64,000 nt of DNA from Paraburkholderia azotifigens (GCF_007995085.1 NZ_VOQS01000003.1:2666001-2730000), one strand, 5' to 3'. Counted from the first letter of the stretch, positions 17,186-26,014 are shown. Translations and numbers: made by a program. The notes: generated from the letters alone by a model not told the origin.

Positions 17186-18105
17186 TGAGCACGACGCTGG
17201 AACCTTCCGGTCACGCGCCGCGTCAGCGCGAGCGCCGGCAGCATGCGCGAAGGAAGCGCTTTTCGCCGTCGCGTCTCGGCATCTACGGTTTTCTGATCAT
17301 CGCCGCGCTGTTCTTCCTGTTGCCGCTCTACGTGATGCTCGTCACATCCGTGAAGCCGATGAGCGAGATACGTCTGGGCAATCTGCTCGCGCTGCCGATG
17401 CACGTCACGCTGGCACCCTGGGCCGACGCGTGGCAGTCGGCGTGCACGGGACTCGATTGCAACGGCATCCGCGTGGGCTTCTGGAACTCGGTGCGCATCG
17501 TCGTGCCGAGCACGGTGTTCTCCATCGTGATCGGTGCGATCAACGGCTATGCGCTGTCGTTCTGGCGGCCGCGCGGCGCGGGTCTGTTCTTCGGCGTGCT
17601 GCTGCTCGGCGCGTTCATTCCGTATCAGGTGATGATCTATCCGATGGTCCGCGTGCTTGCCGCCGTGCATCTGTTCAGCTCGCTGCCCGGCATCGTGATC
17701 ATTCATACGATATTCGGCATGCCCGTGATGACGCTGCTGTTCCGCAACTACTACGCGGGCATTCCGCTCGAGCTGTTCAAGGCGGCGCGCATCGACGGCG
17801 GCGGATTCTGGCGCATCTTCTTCCAGCTGATGCTGCCGATGTCGCTGCCCATCATCGTCGTCGCGATGATCCTGCAGGTGACGAACATCTGGAACGACTA
17901 CCTGCTTGGCCTCGTGTTCGCGGGCACGCGCAATCTGCCGATGACGGTGCAGCTGAACAACATCATCAACACGACGACGGGCGAGAAGATCTACAACGTC
18001 AACATGGCGGCGACGATTCTGACGTCCGTCGTGCCGCTCGCCGTGTACTTCATTTCGGGCCGCTGGTTCGTGCGCGGCATCGCGTCGGGCGCGGTGAAGG
18101 GCTGA
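17185..18105 (+). CDS. CUT1 ABC sugar permease, second subunit
   Basis: 306 residues from ATG 17185, which overlaps the upstream permease stop by one base and follows AAGGAGG. Six predicted helices and an EAA-type loop (FKAARIDGGGFWRIFFQLMLP). The short periplasmic loop holding the cysteine-containing CTGLDCNGIRVG segment is typical of the partner permease of glucose-type CUT1 systems. It pairs with the preceding subunit to form the channel and contacts the ATPase encoded next. Confidence 0.94.
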   Translation: MSTTLEPSGHAPRQRERRQHARRKRFSPSRLGIYGFLIIAALFFLLPLYVMLVTSVKPMSEIRLGNLLALPMHVTLAPWADAWQSACTGLDCNGIRVGFWNSVRIVVPSTVFSIVIGAINGYALSFWRPRGAGLFFGVLLLGAFIPYQVMIYPMVRVLAAVHLFSSLPGIVIIHTIFGMPVMTLLFRNYYAGIPLELFKAARIDGGGFWRIFFQLMLPMSLPIIVVAMILQVTNIWNDYLLGLVFAGTRNLPMTVQLNNIINTTTGEKIYNVNMAATILTSVVPLAVYFISGRWFVRGIASGAVKG

Positions 18106-18135
18106 AGGGTCGCCAAGGGACGCTGAAGGAACGAC

Positions 18136-19227
18136 ATGGCAACGAACATGGCAAACGTCGCGGTCCGCGACCTGAAGATCCAGCTGGGCGCGAACACGGT
18201 GATCGACGCGCTCGATCTCGACGTGCGGGCGGGTGAATTCGTCGTGCTGCTCGGTCCGTCGGGCTGCGGCAAGTCGACGCTGCTGCACAGCATCGCGGGT
18301 TTGATCGACGTGACGGAAGGCAGCATCGAGATCGGCGGCGAGGACATGACGTGGGCCGATCCGAAGGACCGGCGCATCGCGCTCGTATTTCAGTCGTATG
18401 CGCTGTATCCGACGATGAGCGTCGAGCGCAATCTGTCGTTCGCATTGCGCGTCAACGGCACGCCGAAGGCGGAGATCGAGCGGCGCGTCGCGCGCGCGTC
18501 CGACATGCTGCAACTCGGTCCGCTGCTCAAGCGCAAGCCCGCGCAACTGTCGGGCGGGCAGCGGCAGCGCGTGGCGATCGGACGCGCGATCGTCCGCGAA
18601 GCCGATGTGTTTCTGTTCGACGAGCCGCTATCGAATCTCGATGCGAAGCTGCGCACGGAACTGCGCCGCGAACTCAAGCAGTTGCATCAGCAACTCGGCG
18701 CAACGATGATCTACGTCACACACGATCAGGTTGAGGCGATGACGCTCGCCACGCGCATGGCCGTGATGAAGAGCGGCGTGATCCAGCAGTTCGGCACGCC
18801 CGCCGAGGTGTATGCAAGGCCCGCGAACCTGTTCGTCGCGACCTTTCTCGGCTCTCCGGCGATGAACCTGCTGAACGGCACGCTGCTTGCGCAGCGCGAC
18901 GGCGTGCGCTTCACGGGTGCGAATCTCGACCTCGATGTTTCGTCGTATCCGTTCGCCGCGCCGCCTGAAAGCGGCAAGCCGTGCGTGCTCGGCGTGCGGC
19001 CCGAAGACGTGCGCGTGCGGATCGGCGCGGACCCGAATCAGCGTGGGCAGGTGTCGCTGATCGAACCAATGGGCAACCACCGGGTTATCTGGCTCGATTA
19101 TCATGGCACTCAGATAGCGTCGATCGATCAGGAGAAAACGCCCGTCGCCGTTGGCGATTCCGTGGCGTTCGCGATCGACGGCGCGCATGTATCGCTGTTC
19201 GACGAGGCGGGCGGGGCGCGCCTCTGA
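18136..19227 (+). CDS. CUT1 ABC transporter ATPase (MalK/UgpC-type)
   Basis: 363 residues. Walker A GPSGCGKST, Q-loop VFQSYALYPTM, signature LSGGQRQRVAIGRA, Walker B FLFDEPLSNLD and H-loop VTHDQVEAM are all intact. The C-terminal 120 residues form the regulatory OB-type domain (LGVRPEDVRV) that in MalK-like proteins can receive carbon-status signals. It powers the two permeases upstream. The ribosome site is GAAGGAA. Confidence 0.95.
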   Translation: MATNMANVAVRDLKIQLGANTVIDALDLDVRAGEFVVLLGPSGCGKSTLLHSIAGLIDVTEGSIEIGGEDMTWADPKDRRIALVFQSYALYPTMSVERNLSFALRVNGTPKAEIERRVARASDMLQLGPLLKRKPAQLSGGQRQRVAIGRAIVREADVFLFDEPLSNLDAKLRTELRRELKQLHQQLGATMIYVTHDQVEAMTLATRMAVMKSGVIQQFGTPAEVYARPANLFVATFLGSPAMNLLNGTLLAQRDGVRFTGANLDLDVSSYPFAAPPESGKPCVLGVRPEDVRVRIGADPNQRGQVSLIEPMGNHRVIWLDYHGTQIASIDQEKTPVAVGDSVAFAIDGAHVSLFDEAGGARL

Positions 19228-19263
19228 ACGGCAGGCGCAACATTACAAGCGGACGGAGACACC

Positions 19264-20295
19264 GTGGCGACCCTCAAAGATGTGGCGGAGCTGGCGGGCG
19301 TGGGGCTCTCGACGGCCTCGCGCGCCATTTCGGGCAAAGGACCCGTATCGGCCGAAGCAGCCGCGCGCGTGAAGGCCGCGATCGCCGAACTCAACTTCCG
19401 GCCGTCGTCGATTGGCCGCGCGATGGCCACACAGCAACTCGGCATCATCGGCCTGTTCGTGCCGACGTTCTTCGGCTCGTACTACGGCACGATTCTCAAG
19501 CAGACCGATCTCGAGTTGCGCTCGGTGCATCGGCATGTGGTGGTGGCGACGGGCTGCGGCGAGTCGACGCCGCGCGAGCAGGCGCTGGAGGCCGTGCGCT
19601 TTCTGATCGGACGCGACTGCGATGGCGTCGTCGTGATCAGTCACGATCTGCATGACGGAGACCTTGACGAGCTGCATCGGCTGCACCCGAAGATGGTGTT
19701 CCTCAATCGCGCGTTCGACGCGCTGCCCGATGCATCGTTTTGCGCGGACCATCGGCGCGGCGGCGAGCTGGCGGCCGCGACGCTGCTCGAACATGGGCAT
19801 CGGCAGCTCGCCGTGATTTCGGGGCCGTACACGGCGTCGGACAACGTGGAGCGGCTCGACGGCTTCTTCGACGAACTCGCGCGTCACGGCATTGCACGCG
19901 ATACGGTGCCGTTGATCGAATCGGATTTTTCGCCCGAAGGCGGGTATGCGGCGACGTGTCAGCTGCTCGAATCGAAGGTGCCGTTCACGGGGCTCTTCTG
20001 CGCCAACGACACGATGGCCGTCAGCGCGTTGGCGCGCTTCCAGCAGCTTGGCATTTCGGTGCCGGGCGATGTGTCGGTGATCGGCTACGACGATGACTAT
20101 TCGGCGGCGTACTCGGCGCCTGCGTTGACATCCGTCCATATACCGACTGCGGAGCTGACGCAGAACGCGGTGCGCTGGCTCATCAACCAGTGCTACGGGA
20201 CGAAGTGGGAGATTTTCCGTGAGTTCCCGGTGACGGTGTCGATGCGGGCGTCGGTGGGGCGGCCCTTACGTTCTTTGCCGGCGCAAAGAACGTAA
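19264..20295 (+). CDS. LacI-family transcriptional regulator of the glucoside cluster
   Basis: 343 residues from a GTG start. N-terminal helix-turn-helix (TLKDVAELAGVGLSTASRAISG) with the hinge region, then a periplasmic-binding-protein-like ligand domain (FVPTFFGSYY, CANDTMAVSALARF, VSVIGYDD). It is last in the operon and likely represses from the palindrome at 13396-13411 until a glucoside-derived sugar binds. The final ten or so codons and the stop lie inside a palindromic repeat (20265-20296), so the tail RSLPAQRT is repeat-derived and probably not part of the ancestral protein. Confidence 0.93.
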   Translation: MATLKDVAELAGVGLSTASRAISGKGPVSAEAAARVKAAIAELNFRPSSIGRAMATQQLGIIGLFVPTFFGSYYGTILKQTDLELRSVHRHVVVATGCGESTPREQALEAVRFLIGRDCDGVVVISHDLHDGDLDELHRLHPKMVFLNRAFDALPDASFCADHRRGGELAAATLLEHGHRQLAVISGPYTASDNVERLDGFFDELARHGIARDTVPLIESDFSPEGGYAATCQLLESKVPFTGLFCANDTMAVSALARFQQLGISVPGDVSVIGYDDDYSAAYSAPALTSVHIPTAELTQNAVRWLINQCYGTKWEIFREFPVTVSMRASVGRPLRSLPAQRT

Positions 20296-20296
20296 G
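20265..20296. repeat. 32-bp palindromic repeat forming the 3' end of the lacI-type gene
   Basis: CTTACGTTCTTTGC, a four-base CGGC centre, then its exact complement. It is a variant of the palindrome found twice in the larger element that starts 27 bases downstream (CTTACTTTCTTTGC arms). It supplies the last codons and the TAA of the regulator gene, and may also act as its transcription end. Confidence 0.85.
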
Positions 20297-20322
20297 CAAA
20301 AGAAAGCCGCTCGCACTTGTTC

Positions 20323-20974
20323 GCTGGCATCCGCGAATTCGTATCGGTGCTGCAAGCGTTGCCCCTGTGCGGGGCGGCACTTACTTTCTTTGCCGCCGCA
20401 AAGAAAGTAAGCAAAGAAAGCGGGCTAACCCCGCCAATTCTTCTTCCTGCCTTCGGGCCCCCAACGGGTCCCGCACTCCACACGGCATCGCACCGTCTCA
20501 CGCCCGTTGCCAGCGTGCTAACTCACGCCTCACCCGCTTCACAATCCCGCGTCGCGAATTGCGTTACCAGGAAGTCCACCGCCGCCCAGGTGGCAAACGG
20601 TGTGTAGGCTGTCGCGACGGAAATGCACCACTCCGGACTGAAAAGCGGGATCGGTGTCGTAAGAGCGCGAACGCGTAAGGTGCGACACCCTACACACCGT
20701 TTGCCACCTGGGCGGCGCAGACGGATCGCTGCCGTTGGCTGGGCTACGGGTGAGTGGAGAGGGTGATGCGCCTGTTCAAGGCGCTGGCAACATGCGTGGA
20801 AAAGTGCGATGCCGTGTGGAGTGCGGGACCGGTCGGGGGCCCGCAGGCAACTACCAGAACTGGCGGGGTTAGCCCGCTTTCTTTGCTTACTTTCTTTGCG
20901 GCGGCAAAGAAAGTAAGTGCCGCCCCGCACAGGGGCAACGCCTGAAGCACCGATGCGAATTCGCGGATGCCAGC
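20323..20974. repeat. 652-bp imperfect inverted-repeat intergenic element
   Basis: The left arm (20323 to about 20535) and right arm (about 20760 to 20974) are near-identical reverse complements, both starting GCTGGCATCCGCGAATTCG. All nested pairs share one centre at 20648.5: the outer ends; a 32-bp palindrome with CTTACTTTCTTTGC arms at 20380-20411 and 20886-20917; and an exact 28-base inner pair at 20580-20607 and 20690-20717 (starting CGCCGCCCAGGTGGCAAACG). The core between inner pairs is 82 bases. No transposase or credible gene lies inside. The arms differ at scattered positions, so they have diverged after formation. Confidence 0.9.
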
Positions 20975-21166
20975 ACTGCACTGTTCACAACCCAAAACCG
21001 CATACGCCATCGCGCGCCAAAACCGCCCCTGCCAGCGAACCGCCCCCCACGCCGCCCAGGCGCAACTCCGCAGGAAAGGATTCCAACAATCAGCTAAGAT
21101 CAACGTCTCCCGAGCCATTCCAGGGCGCGCGCAGCGCAGAACAGAACCTTCACAAGGAAACAGAGC

Positions 21167-22615
21167 ATGGTCACATCCAGCACCTACACCGACACCCGCC
21201 TGTTGATCAACAACGAGTGGTGCGACGCCGCCAGCGGCAAGACCCTCGACGTCGTCAATCCCGCGACGGGCAAGCCGATCGGCAAGGTCGCGCACGCGGG
21301 CAAGGCCGATCTGGACCGCGCGCTGGAAGCGGCACAGAAGGGCTTCGAAGCGTGGCGCAAGGTGCCCGCCAACGAACGCGCCACGACCATGCGCAAGGCG
21401 GCCGGCTTCGTGCGCGAGCGCGCCGATCACATCGCGCGCCTCATGACGCAGGAGCAAGGCAAACCGTTCGCCGAAGCGCGTATCGAAGTGCTGTCGGCCG
21501 CCGACATCATCGAATGGTTCGCCGACGAAGGCCGCCGCGTCTATGGCCGCGTCGTCCCGTCGCGCAACCTGAACGCGCAATCGCTCGTCATCAAGGAGCC
21601 CATCGGCCCCGTCGCCGCCTTCACGCCGTGGAATTTCCCGGTGAACCAGGTCGTGCGCAAGCTGAGCGCCGCGCTCGCGAGCGGCTGCTCGTTCCTCGTC
21701 AAGGCGCCCGAAGAAACGCCCGCGTCGCCCGCTCAACTGCTGCAGGCCTTCGTCGATGCAGGCGTGCCCGCCGGCGCGGTCGGCCTCGTGTTCGGCGACC
21801 CCGCTGAGATCTCCAGCTATCTGATCCCGCATCCCGTCATCCGCAAGGTCACGTTCACGGGCTCGACGCCCGTCGGCAAGCAGCTCGCCGCGCTCGCGGG
21901 CCAGCACATGAAGCGCGCGACGATGGAACTCGGCGGCCACGCGCCCGTGATCGTCGCTGAAGACGCCGACGTCGCGCTCGCCGTCAAGGCAGCAGGCGGC
22001 GCGAAGTTCCGCAACGCGGGCCAGGTGTGCATCTCGCCGACGCGTTTCCTCGTGCACAACAGCATCCGCGAAGAATTTGCCGCAGCGCTCGTCAAGCATG
22101 CGGAAGGCCTGAAAGTCGGCGACGGCCTCGCCGAAGGCACGCAGCTCGGGCCGCTCGCGAACGCGCGCCGTCTGACGGCCATGGCGAACATCATCGACAA
22201 CGCGCGCAGCTCGGGCGCAAAGATCGCGACGGGCGGCGAGCGCATCGGCTCGGAAGGCAACTTCTTCGCGCCGACCGTGTTGACGGACGTGCCGCTCGAA
22301 GCCGACGTGTTCAACAACGAACCGTTCGGCCCGATCGCGGCAATCCGCGGCTTCGACAAGCTCGAAGACGCAATCGCCGAAGCGAACCGCCTGCCGTTCG
22401 GCCTCGCGGGCTACGCGTTCACGAAGTCGTTCCGCAACGTGCACCTGCTGTCGCAGAACCTCGAAGTCGGCATGCTGTGGATCAACCAGCCCGCCACGCC
22501 GACGCCGGAAATGCCGTTCGGCGGCGTGAAGGATTCGGGCTACGGCTCGGAAGGCGGACCGGAGGCGATGGAAGCCTACCTCGTGACGAAGGCCGTCACG
22601 GTGATGGCGGTTTAA
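21167..22615 (+). CDS. NAD(P)-dependent semialdehyde dehydrogenase (GabD-like)
   Basis: 482 residues, the normal aldehyde dehydrogenase length. Features include [10 protein letters not shown], the cofactor-binding [11 protein letters not shown], the general base in MELGGHAP and the catalytic cysteine in [12 protein letters not shown]. The overall pattern ([30 protein letters not shown]) is that of succinate- or 2-oxoglutarate-semialdehyde dehydrogenases. Which of the two cannot be decided here, so no symbol is given. It stands alone between the inverted-repeat element and its own terminator, with a good ribosome site (AAGGAAACAG). Confidence 0.9.
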   Translation: MVTSSTYTDTRLLINNEWCDAASGKTLDVVNPATGKPIGKVAHAGKADLDRALEAAQKGFEAWRKVPANERATTMRKAAGFVRERADHIARLMTQEQGKPFAEARIEVLSAADIIEWFADEGRRVYGRVVPSRNLNAQSLVIKEPIGPVAAFTPWNFPVNQVVRKLSAALASGCSFLVKAPEETPASPAQLLQAFVDAGVPAGAVGLVFGDPAEISSYLIPHPVIRKVTFTGSTPVGKQLAALAGQHMKRATMELGGHAPVIVAEDADVALAVKAAGGAKFRNAGQVCISPTRFLVHNSIREEFAAALVKHAEGLKVGDGLAEGTQLGPLANARRLTAMANIIDNARSSGAKIATGGERIGSEGNFFAPTVLTDVPLEADVFNNEPFGPIAAIRGFDKLEDAIAEANRLPFGLAGYAFTKSFRNVHLLSQNLEVGMLWINQPATPTPEMPFGGVKDSGYGSEGGPEAMEAYLVTKAVTVMAV

Positions 22616-22690
22616 CGCAGCTTTTTAACGCCGCTGTTTAACGCCGCTGTCTGACGCGCGCAGACACGTCTGCGAAATCTGTAGACAAAC

Positions 22691-22718
22691 CGCCCGCCGC
22701 CATGGCGGGCGTTTTTTT
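22691..22718 (+). terminator. Rho-independent terminator of the aldehyde dehydrogenase gene
   Basis: Eight-bp stem CGCCCGCC / GGCGGGCG with a five-base GCCAT loop, followed by seven T. It lies 76 bases after the stop codon. Confidence 0.9.
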
Positions 22719-23076
22719 CGCCAGGCCGCGAGCGCGCGAAGCAGCGCGTCGCCGGACGAAACGAAAGCTGTTGGTAAAACTCCCGATTGGTAGCGCCGCT
22801 CCGCGCTTCTAGCATGGCGATCGATGTGGGTGCCCGCGCATCCTTTTGCTCATACCGTTGCCGCGTTTTCAAACGCGACGAACCGGGCCCGTTCTACTAC
22901 TCACCGCATTGCCCGCTGCATCCCGGCGCATGCAGCAATCCTCGGCTTCGCCCATGCCGCGCACGTGACAAGAACAACGAGAACGCACGACGCCGCCTGC
23001 ATCCGACGCGCGAGACCCGCGGACATCACCGCGCCCGAGCGTCGTTCATCACGTCACGCGTTACTGGAGAGTTTCG
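22719..23076. other. Intergenic region, nothing recognised
   Basis: 358 bases between the terminator and the next gene. No open frame with family features on either strand and no clear repeat. It presumably carries the promoter of the following small gene. Confidence 0.5.
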
Positions 23077-23568
23077 ATGATCTTTCATGCGTCCATTCCC
23101 ACGCAAAATCCCGAGCGCGTCGCGCGCACCCTTGCCGAAGTATGGGGCGGTTTCGCCGCGCCGTTTTCGCCTTTCGAAGGCGCGTGGATGGCGGTAGCAG
23201 GCGACGATCGCGGCACGATCATCGAGACTTATCCGAGCAACCTGACGCTCACGCCCGGCGACTCGCGCGAGCCGCTTGCGTCGATGGCCGGCCCGCGCGC
23301 GCAATACAGCGGCTTCCATATGGCCGTCGCGTCGCCGCTGTCGGCGGGCGAGGTGATCGCGATCGGCGAGCGCGAAGGCTGGCGCGCCGTGCGCTGCACG
23401 CGCGGCAACAATTTCTTCGACGTGATCGAGCTGTGGATCGAAAACAGCACGCTGATCGAAGTGCTGACGCCCGAGATGCAGGCGCAATACCTCGGCTTCG
23501 CGACGCCGGAGAATTTCCGCGCGCTGGCCGAACAGGCAGCTTCCGCTTCTGTTGCTGCGGCGCAATGA
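23077..23568 (+). CDS. Conserved hypothetical protein
   Basis: 163 residues beginning MIFHASIPTQNPERVARTLAE, with a ribosome site GGAGAG before the ATG. There is no signal peptide or membrane segment. The N-terminal pattern (H in FHASIP, E in GTIIETYP, GFHMAV, NNFFDVIELWIEN) suggests a compact alpha/beta fold of the vicinal-oxygen-chelate type, with scattered His and Glu that might bind metal. That is a weak impression rather than an identification. It ends 35 bases before the DUF302 gene. Confidence 0.7.
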   Translation: MIFHASIPTQNPERVARTLAEVWGGFAAPFSPFEGAWMAVAGDDRGTIIETYPSNLTLTPGDSREPLASMAGPRAQYSGFHMAVASPLSAGEVIAIGEREGWRAVRCTRGNNFFDVIELWIENSTLIEVLTPEMQAQYLGFATPENFRALAEQAASASVAAAQ

Positions 23569-23603
23569 CTACACTGCGGTGAATGCGTCCACGGGAGTCC
23601 GCG

Positions 23604-24020
23604 ATGAAAGCCGCTGCATCATTTCCCTCGTCGGTTTCGACGTTCAAGAGCGAGCACGGCTTTTCGATCACGGTCGCGCGGCTGCGCGGCCTGCTCGCCG
23701 ACAAGGGCATGACGATCTTCGTCGATATCGACCAGGCCGATGCCGCCGCGCAGGTGGGCATGACGCTGCGTCCGATGCGGCTGATCGTGTTCGGCAACCC
23801 GAAGGGCGGCACGCCCGTCATGCAGGCCAATGCGTGCGCCGGCCTGCTGCTGCCGCTCAAAGCGCTCGTCTGGGAAGACGACGCGCGCGTCACGTGGCTC
23901 GCGATTGACGACGTGACGGGCGCGCTCGTCGACGGCTATGGGCTGGAGGCATCGCTCGTCGAGCCGCTCGCAAAAGCGAAGGCCCTCGTGCAGATGGCGG
24001 CCGCGCGCGATCCCGTGTGA
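23604..24020 (+). CDS. DUF302 family protein
   Basis: 138 residues from ATG 23604 (GGGAG five bases upstream); an in-frame ATG at 23583 is less well placed. The chain shows the DUF302 hallmarks: SITVARLRGLLADKGMTIFVDIDQADAAAQVGM and the RLIVFGNPKGGTPVMQANACAGLLLPLKALVWED core. The fold is a small alpha/beta dimer of unknown role, sometimes linked to sulfur or stress genes. No signal peptide in this copy. Likely cotranscribed with the preceding hypothetical gene. Confidence 0.88.
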   Translation: MKAAASFPSSVSTFKSEHGFSITVARLRGLLADKGMTIFVDIDQADAAAQVGMTLRPMRLIVFGNPKGGTPVMQANACAGLLLPLKALVWEDDARVTWLAIDDVTGALVDGYGLEASLVEPLAKAKALVQMAAARDPV

Positions 24021-24059
24021 GCCGGCGTCGGCTGATCCACCCGTGCGATACGCAAGCGT

Positions 24060-24593
24060 TCAGTGATCGACGGAACTCGCGGCGATCGCCGTCGCGAGTA
24101 GGGCTTCGAGCCTCGAAGGATCGGCGAGTCCCGTGATCGAGCCGACCTTGCGCCCGTTGCCGTCGTAGACGACCGTGAACGGCACCGCGCCGCGCGTATC
24201 GCCTTCGCGCAGCATCGCCGCGATTCCGCCCATGCCCGCGAGATAGAGCGGGTAATTCATCCCATAGTCATGCGCAAACGCGCGCACGGCAGGCGCTTCA
24301 TCGAGCGCGACGCCGACGAACTGCGCCTTGCCGCGATACGCATTCTGCAACGCGACGAACGCGGGCACTTCGGTGCGGCACGGTCCGCACCACGGCGCCC
24401 AGAAGTTGACGACGAGCGGCCGTCCGCGATAACGATCGAGCGATTCGAGCTTGCCGTCGAGCGGCTGCAACTGCGTCTGATAGATGGCGGCAGGCGCAGC
24501 GGGTGCGGCGGCGAGCGCGGGGACATTCGTGCAGGCGAACACGGTGGCGATACACGCGCCGATCTTGCCGGGCGTCGACGAAAGGGGCTTCAT
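24060..24593 (-). CDS. Exported TlpA/ResA-type thioredoxin
   Basis: 177 residues from ATG 24593; an upstream in-frame ATG at 24611 is possible. A signal peptide runs to about residue 30. The thioredoxin fold carries VVNFWAPWCGPCRTEVP with redox pair C69/C72 and the cis-Pro motif AVPFTVV. Family members reduce disulfides in the periplasm, often in cytochrome c maturation or for a dedicated client. No membrane reductant gene adjoins, so it must draw electrons from a conduit elsewhere, perhaps the CcdA-type protein at 2142-3956. Convergent with the DUF302 gene. Confidence 0.9.
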   Translation of the reverse strand: MKPLSSTPGKIGACIATVFACTNVPALAAAPAAPAAIYQTQLQPLDGKLESLDRYRGRPLVVNFWAPWCGPCRTEVPAFVALQNAYRGKAQFVGVALDEAPAVRAFAHDYGMNYPLYLAGMGGIAAMLREGDTRGAVPFTVVYDGNGRKVGSITGLADPSRLEALLATAIAASSVDH

Positions 24594-24732
24594 GTCTGAC
24601 GAAACCTTCATGGGCGGACTCGAAAAGCGTCGAGCTTACGAATCGGATCACGCGCGGCGAATGCTCGCGCGGATCGAATTCCTGCTCGATCGGCTCATCG
24701 CACGCGGACATTCGAGCGCAATGCCGCAATGA
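24592..24732 (+). CDS. Possible 46-residue protein overlapping the thioredoxin start
   Basis: ATG 24592 shares two bases with the start codon of the divergent thioredoxin gene, and AAAGGGG lies a few bases upstream. The peptide starts MSDETFMGGLEKRRAYESD and is strongly helical and amphipathic (RRMLARIEFLLDRLIARG). Length, charge pattern and ribosome site make it plausible, but no family is recognised and the short frame could be chance. Confidence 0.35.
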   Translation: MSDETFMGGLEKRRAYESDHARRMLARIEFLLDRLIARGHSSAMPQ

Positions 24733-24853
24733 TCCGATCGGGCATCTTGTCGAGCCTTTGCGGCATTCGCGCGCAGGGACGCTGTCTTTACAGTGCAGTC
24801 CATCGGCGCATCGCATGCAGTACGGACTGCGGCGCGCAACACAGGAGATCGAC

Positions 24854-26014
24854 ATGCAAGCGAAGACAAACAACACGGCGATGCCCGCTTTGATTCCCGC
24901 TTTGATTCCCGCTTCCTTCTTCGGTATCGCCGTCGGTTCACTGGCGCTCGCGAACGCCTGGCGCGTAGCGGCGCACATCTGGCACGTGCCTGCGGGCATC
25001 GTCGATACGCTGACGTTCGCCGCGCTGGCCGTCTGGGTCATCGTGCTCGCGGCTTATGTGCGCAAGTGGTATGGGCAACGTTCGCAAGCGCGAGCGGAAT
25101 GGCAGCATCCGCTGCAATCGTCGTTCGTGGCGCTCGGGCCGGTGTCGAGCCTGCTCGCTGCCAACGCGTTGCTCAACTACTCGCGTACTGCCGCGCTCGT
25201 GGTGTTCGCACTTGCTGCCGTCGCGCAACTCGCGCTCGGGGTCCATCTGCAAGGGCGCTTCTGGCAAGGCGGGCGTAACCCCGAACTGACGACGCCCGCG
25301 ATCTACCTGCCCGCCGTCGCACCGAGCTTCGTCGCGGCGACGGCGGCGGCATCGTTCGGCTGGCAGCAGGTAGGGATGCTGTTCTTCGGCGTGGGCATGC
25401 TGTCGTGGCTCGCGATCGAATCGGTGATCCTGCATCGGGCCGCCGTGCATAGCCCGCTGCCCGAAGCGCAACGTCCGCTGCTTGGCATTCAGGTCGCGCC
25501 GCCCGTGGTCGGTGGCGTTGCCTACATGAGCGTGACGCATGGCGTGCCGGATCTGTTCGCCTTCGCGCTGCTCGGCTACGGCATTTATCAGGCGCTGCTG
25601 ATGCTGCGTCTGCTGCCGTGGATCCGCCGTCAGCCGTTTGCGCCTTCTTACTGGACCTTCACGTTCGGCGCCGCCGCACTGCCGACGCTCGCGATGCGCA
25701 TGGTCGAACGTGGCGCGACGGGCGAGATCGAATGGCTTGCCGTGGCGCTGTTCGTGGCAGCCAATGTCGTGATCGGACTGATTGCGTGGAAGACGGTGCG
25801 CGCGTGGCTCGGCGGGCGGCTGCTGCCGAAAGTCGAAGCACTGCAAGCGGTGCAAGCCGTAGTCCAATCCGCTGCGCCGCAAATGCCGCAAATGCCGCAA
25901 ATGCCGCAAATGCCGCAAATGCCGCCGACCAAAGCGCCGCATATCGCTCGCGTCGTACGGATCGTGAAGCAGGTCGCGGGCGTCAACGAAGCGGTTCGTC
26001 GCGGCATCGCGTAA
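24854..26014 (+). CDS. TehA/SLAC1-family C4-dicarboxylate/anion channel-like protein
   Basis: 386 residues from ATG 24854 (GGAGAT upstream). About ten hydrophobic helices with the family pattern ASFFGIAVGSLALANAWR at the start and the mid-protein SFVAATAAASFGW. TehA-type proteins are trimeric anion channels or efflux carriers, including dicarboxylate, tellurite and sulfite exporters. Two in-frame low-complexity stretches stand out: a duplicated 12-base unit encoding ALIPALIP near the N-terminus and five 9-base units encoding PQM in the cytoplasmic tail. The tail after residue 330 is longer than a bare TehA core and ends with a short basic helix. Confidence 0.85.
   Translation: MQAKTNNTAMPALIPALIPASFFGIAVGSLALANAWRVAAHIWHVPAGIVDTLTFAALAVWVIVLAAYVRKWYGQRSQARAEWQHPLQSSFVALGPVSSLLAANALLNYSRTAALVVFALAAVAQLALGVHLQGRFWQGGRNPELTTPAIYLPAVAPSFVAATAAASFGWQQVGMLFFGVGMLSWLAIESVILHRAAVHSPLPEAQRPLLGIQVAPPVVGGVAYMSVTHGVPDLFAFALLGYGIYQALLMLRLLPWIRRQPFAPSYWTFTFGAAALPTLAMRMVERGATGEIEWLAVALFVAANVVIGLIAWKTVRAWLGGRLLPKVEALQAVQAVVQSAAPQMPQMPQMPQMPQMPPTKAPHIARVVRIVKQVAGVNEAVRRGIA
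25877..25921 (+). repeat. In-frame 9-bp minisatellite (5 copies) in the tehA-like gene
   Basis: Five exact tandem copies of CCGCAAATG, encoding repeated Pro-Gln-Met in the cytoplasmic tail of the carrier. A second small array, two copies of CCCGCTTTGATT, lies at 24884-24907 in the same gene. Unit sizes are multiples of three, so copy-number change would alter length without shifting the frame. Confidence 0.95.

Noticed and set aside
20380..20917. Repeated palindromes considered as a CRISPR array
   Set aside because: Only two copies in opposite orientation with no spacers of uniform size and no cas genes.
20296..21166. Short open frames inside the inverted-repeat element
   Set aside because: The frames mirror each other in the two arms and translate the palindromes themselves (repeated LTFFAAAKKVS-like peptides). 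No ribosome sites with sensible proteins.
25877..25921. The tandem 9-bp repeat considered as a phase-variation switch
   Set aside because: Unit length is a multiple of three, so slippage cannot switch the frame on or off. It can only change tail length.
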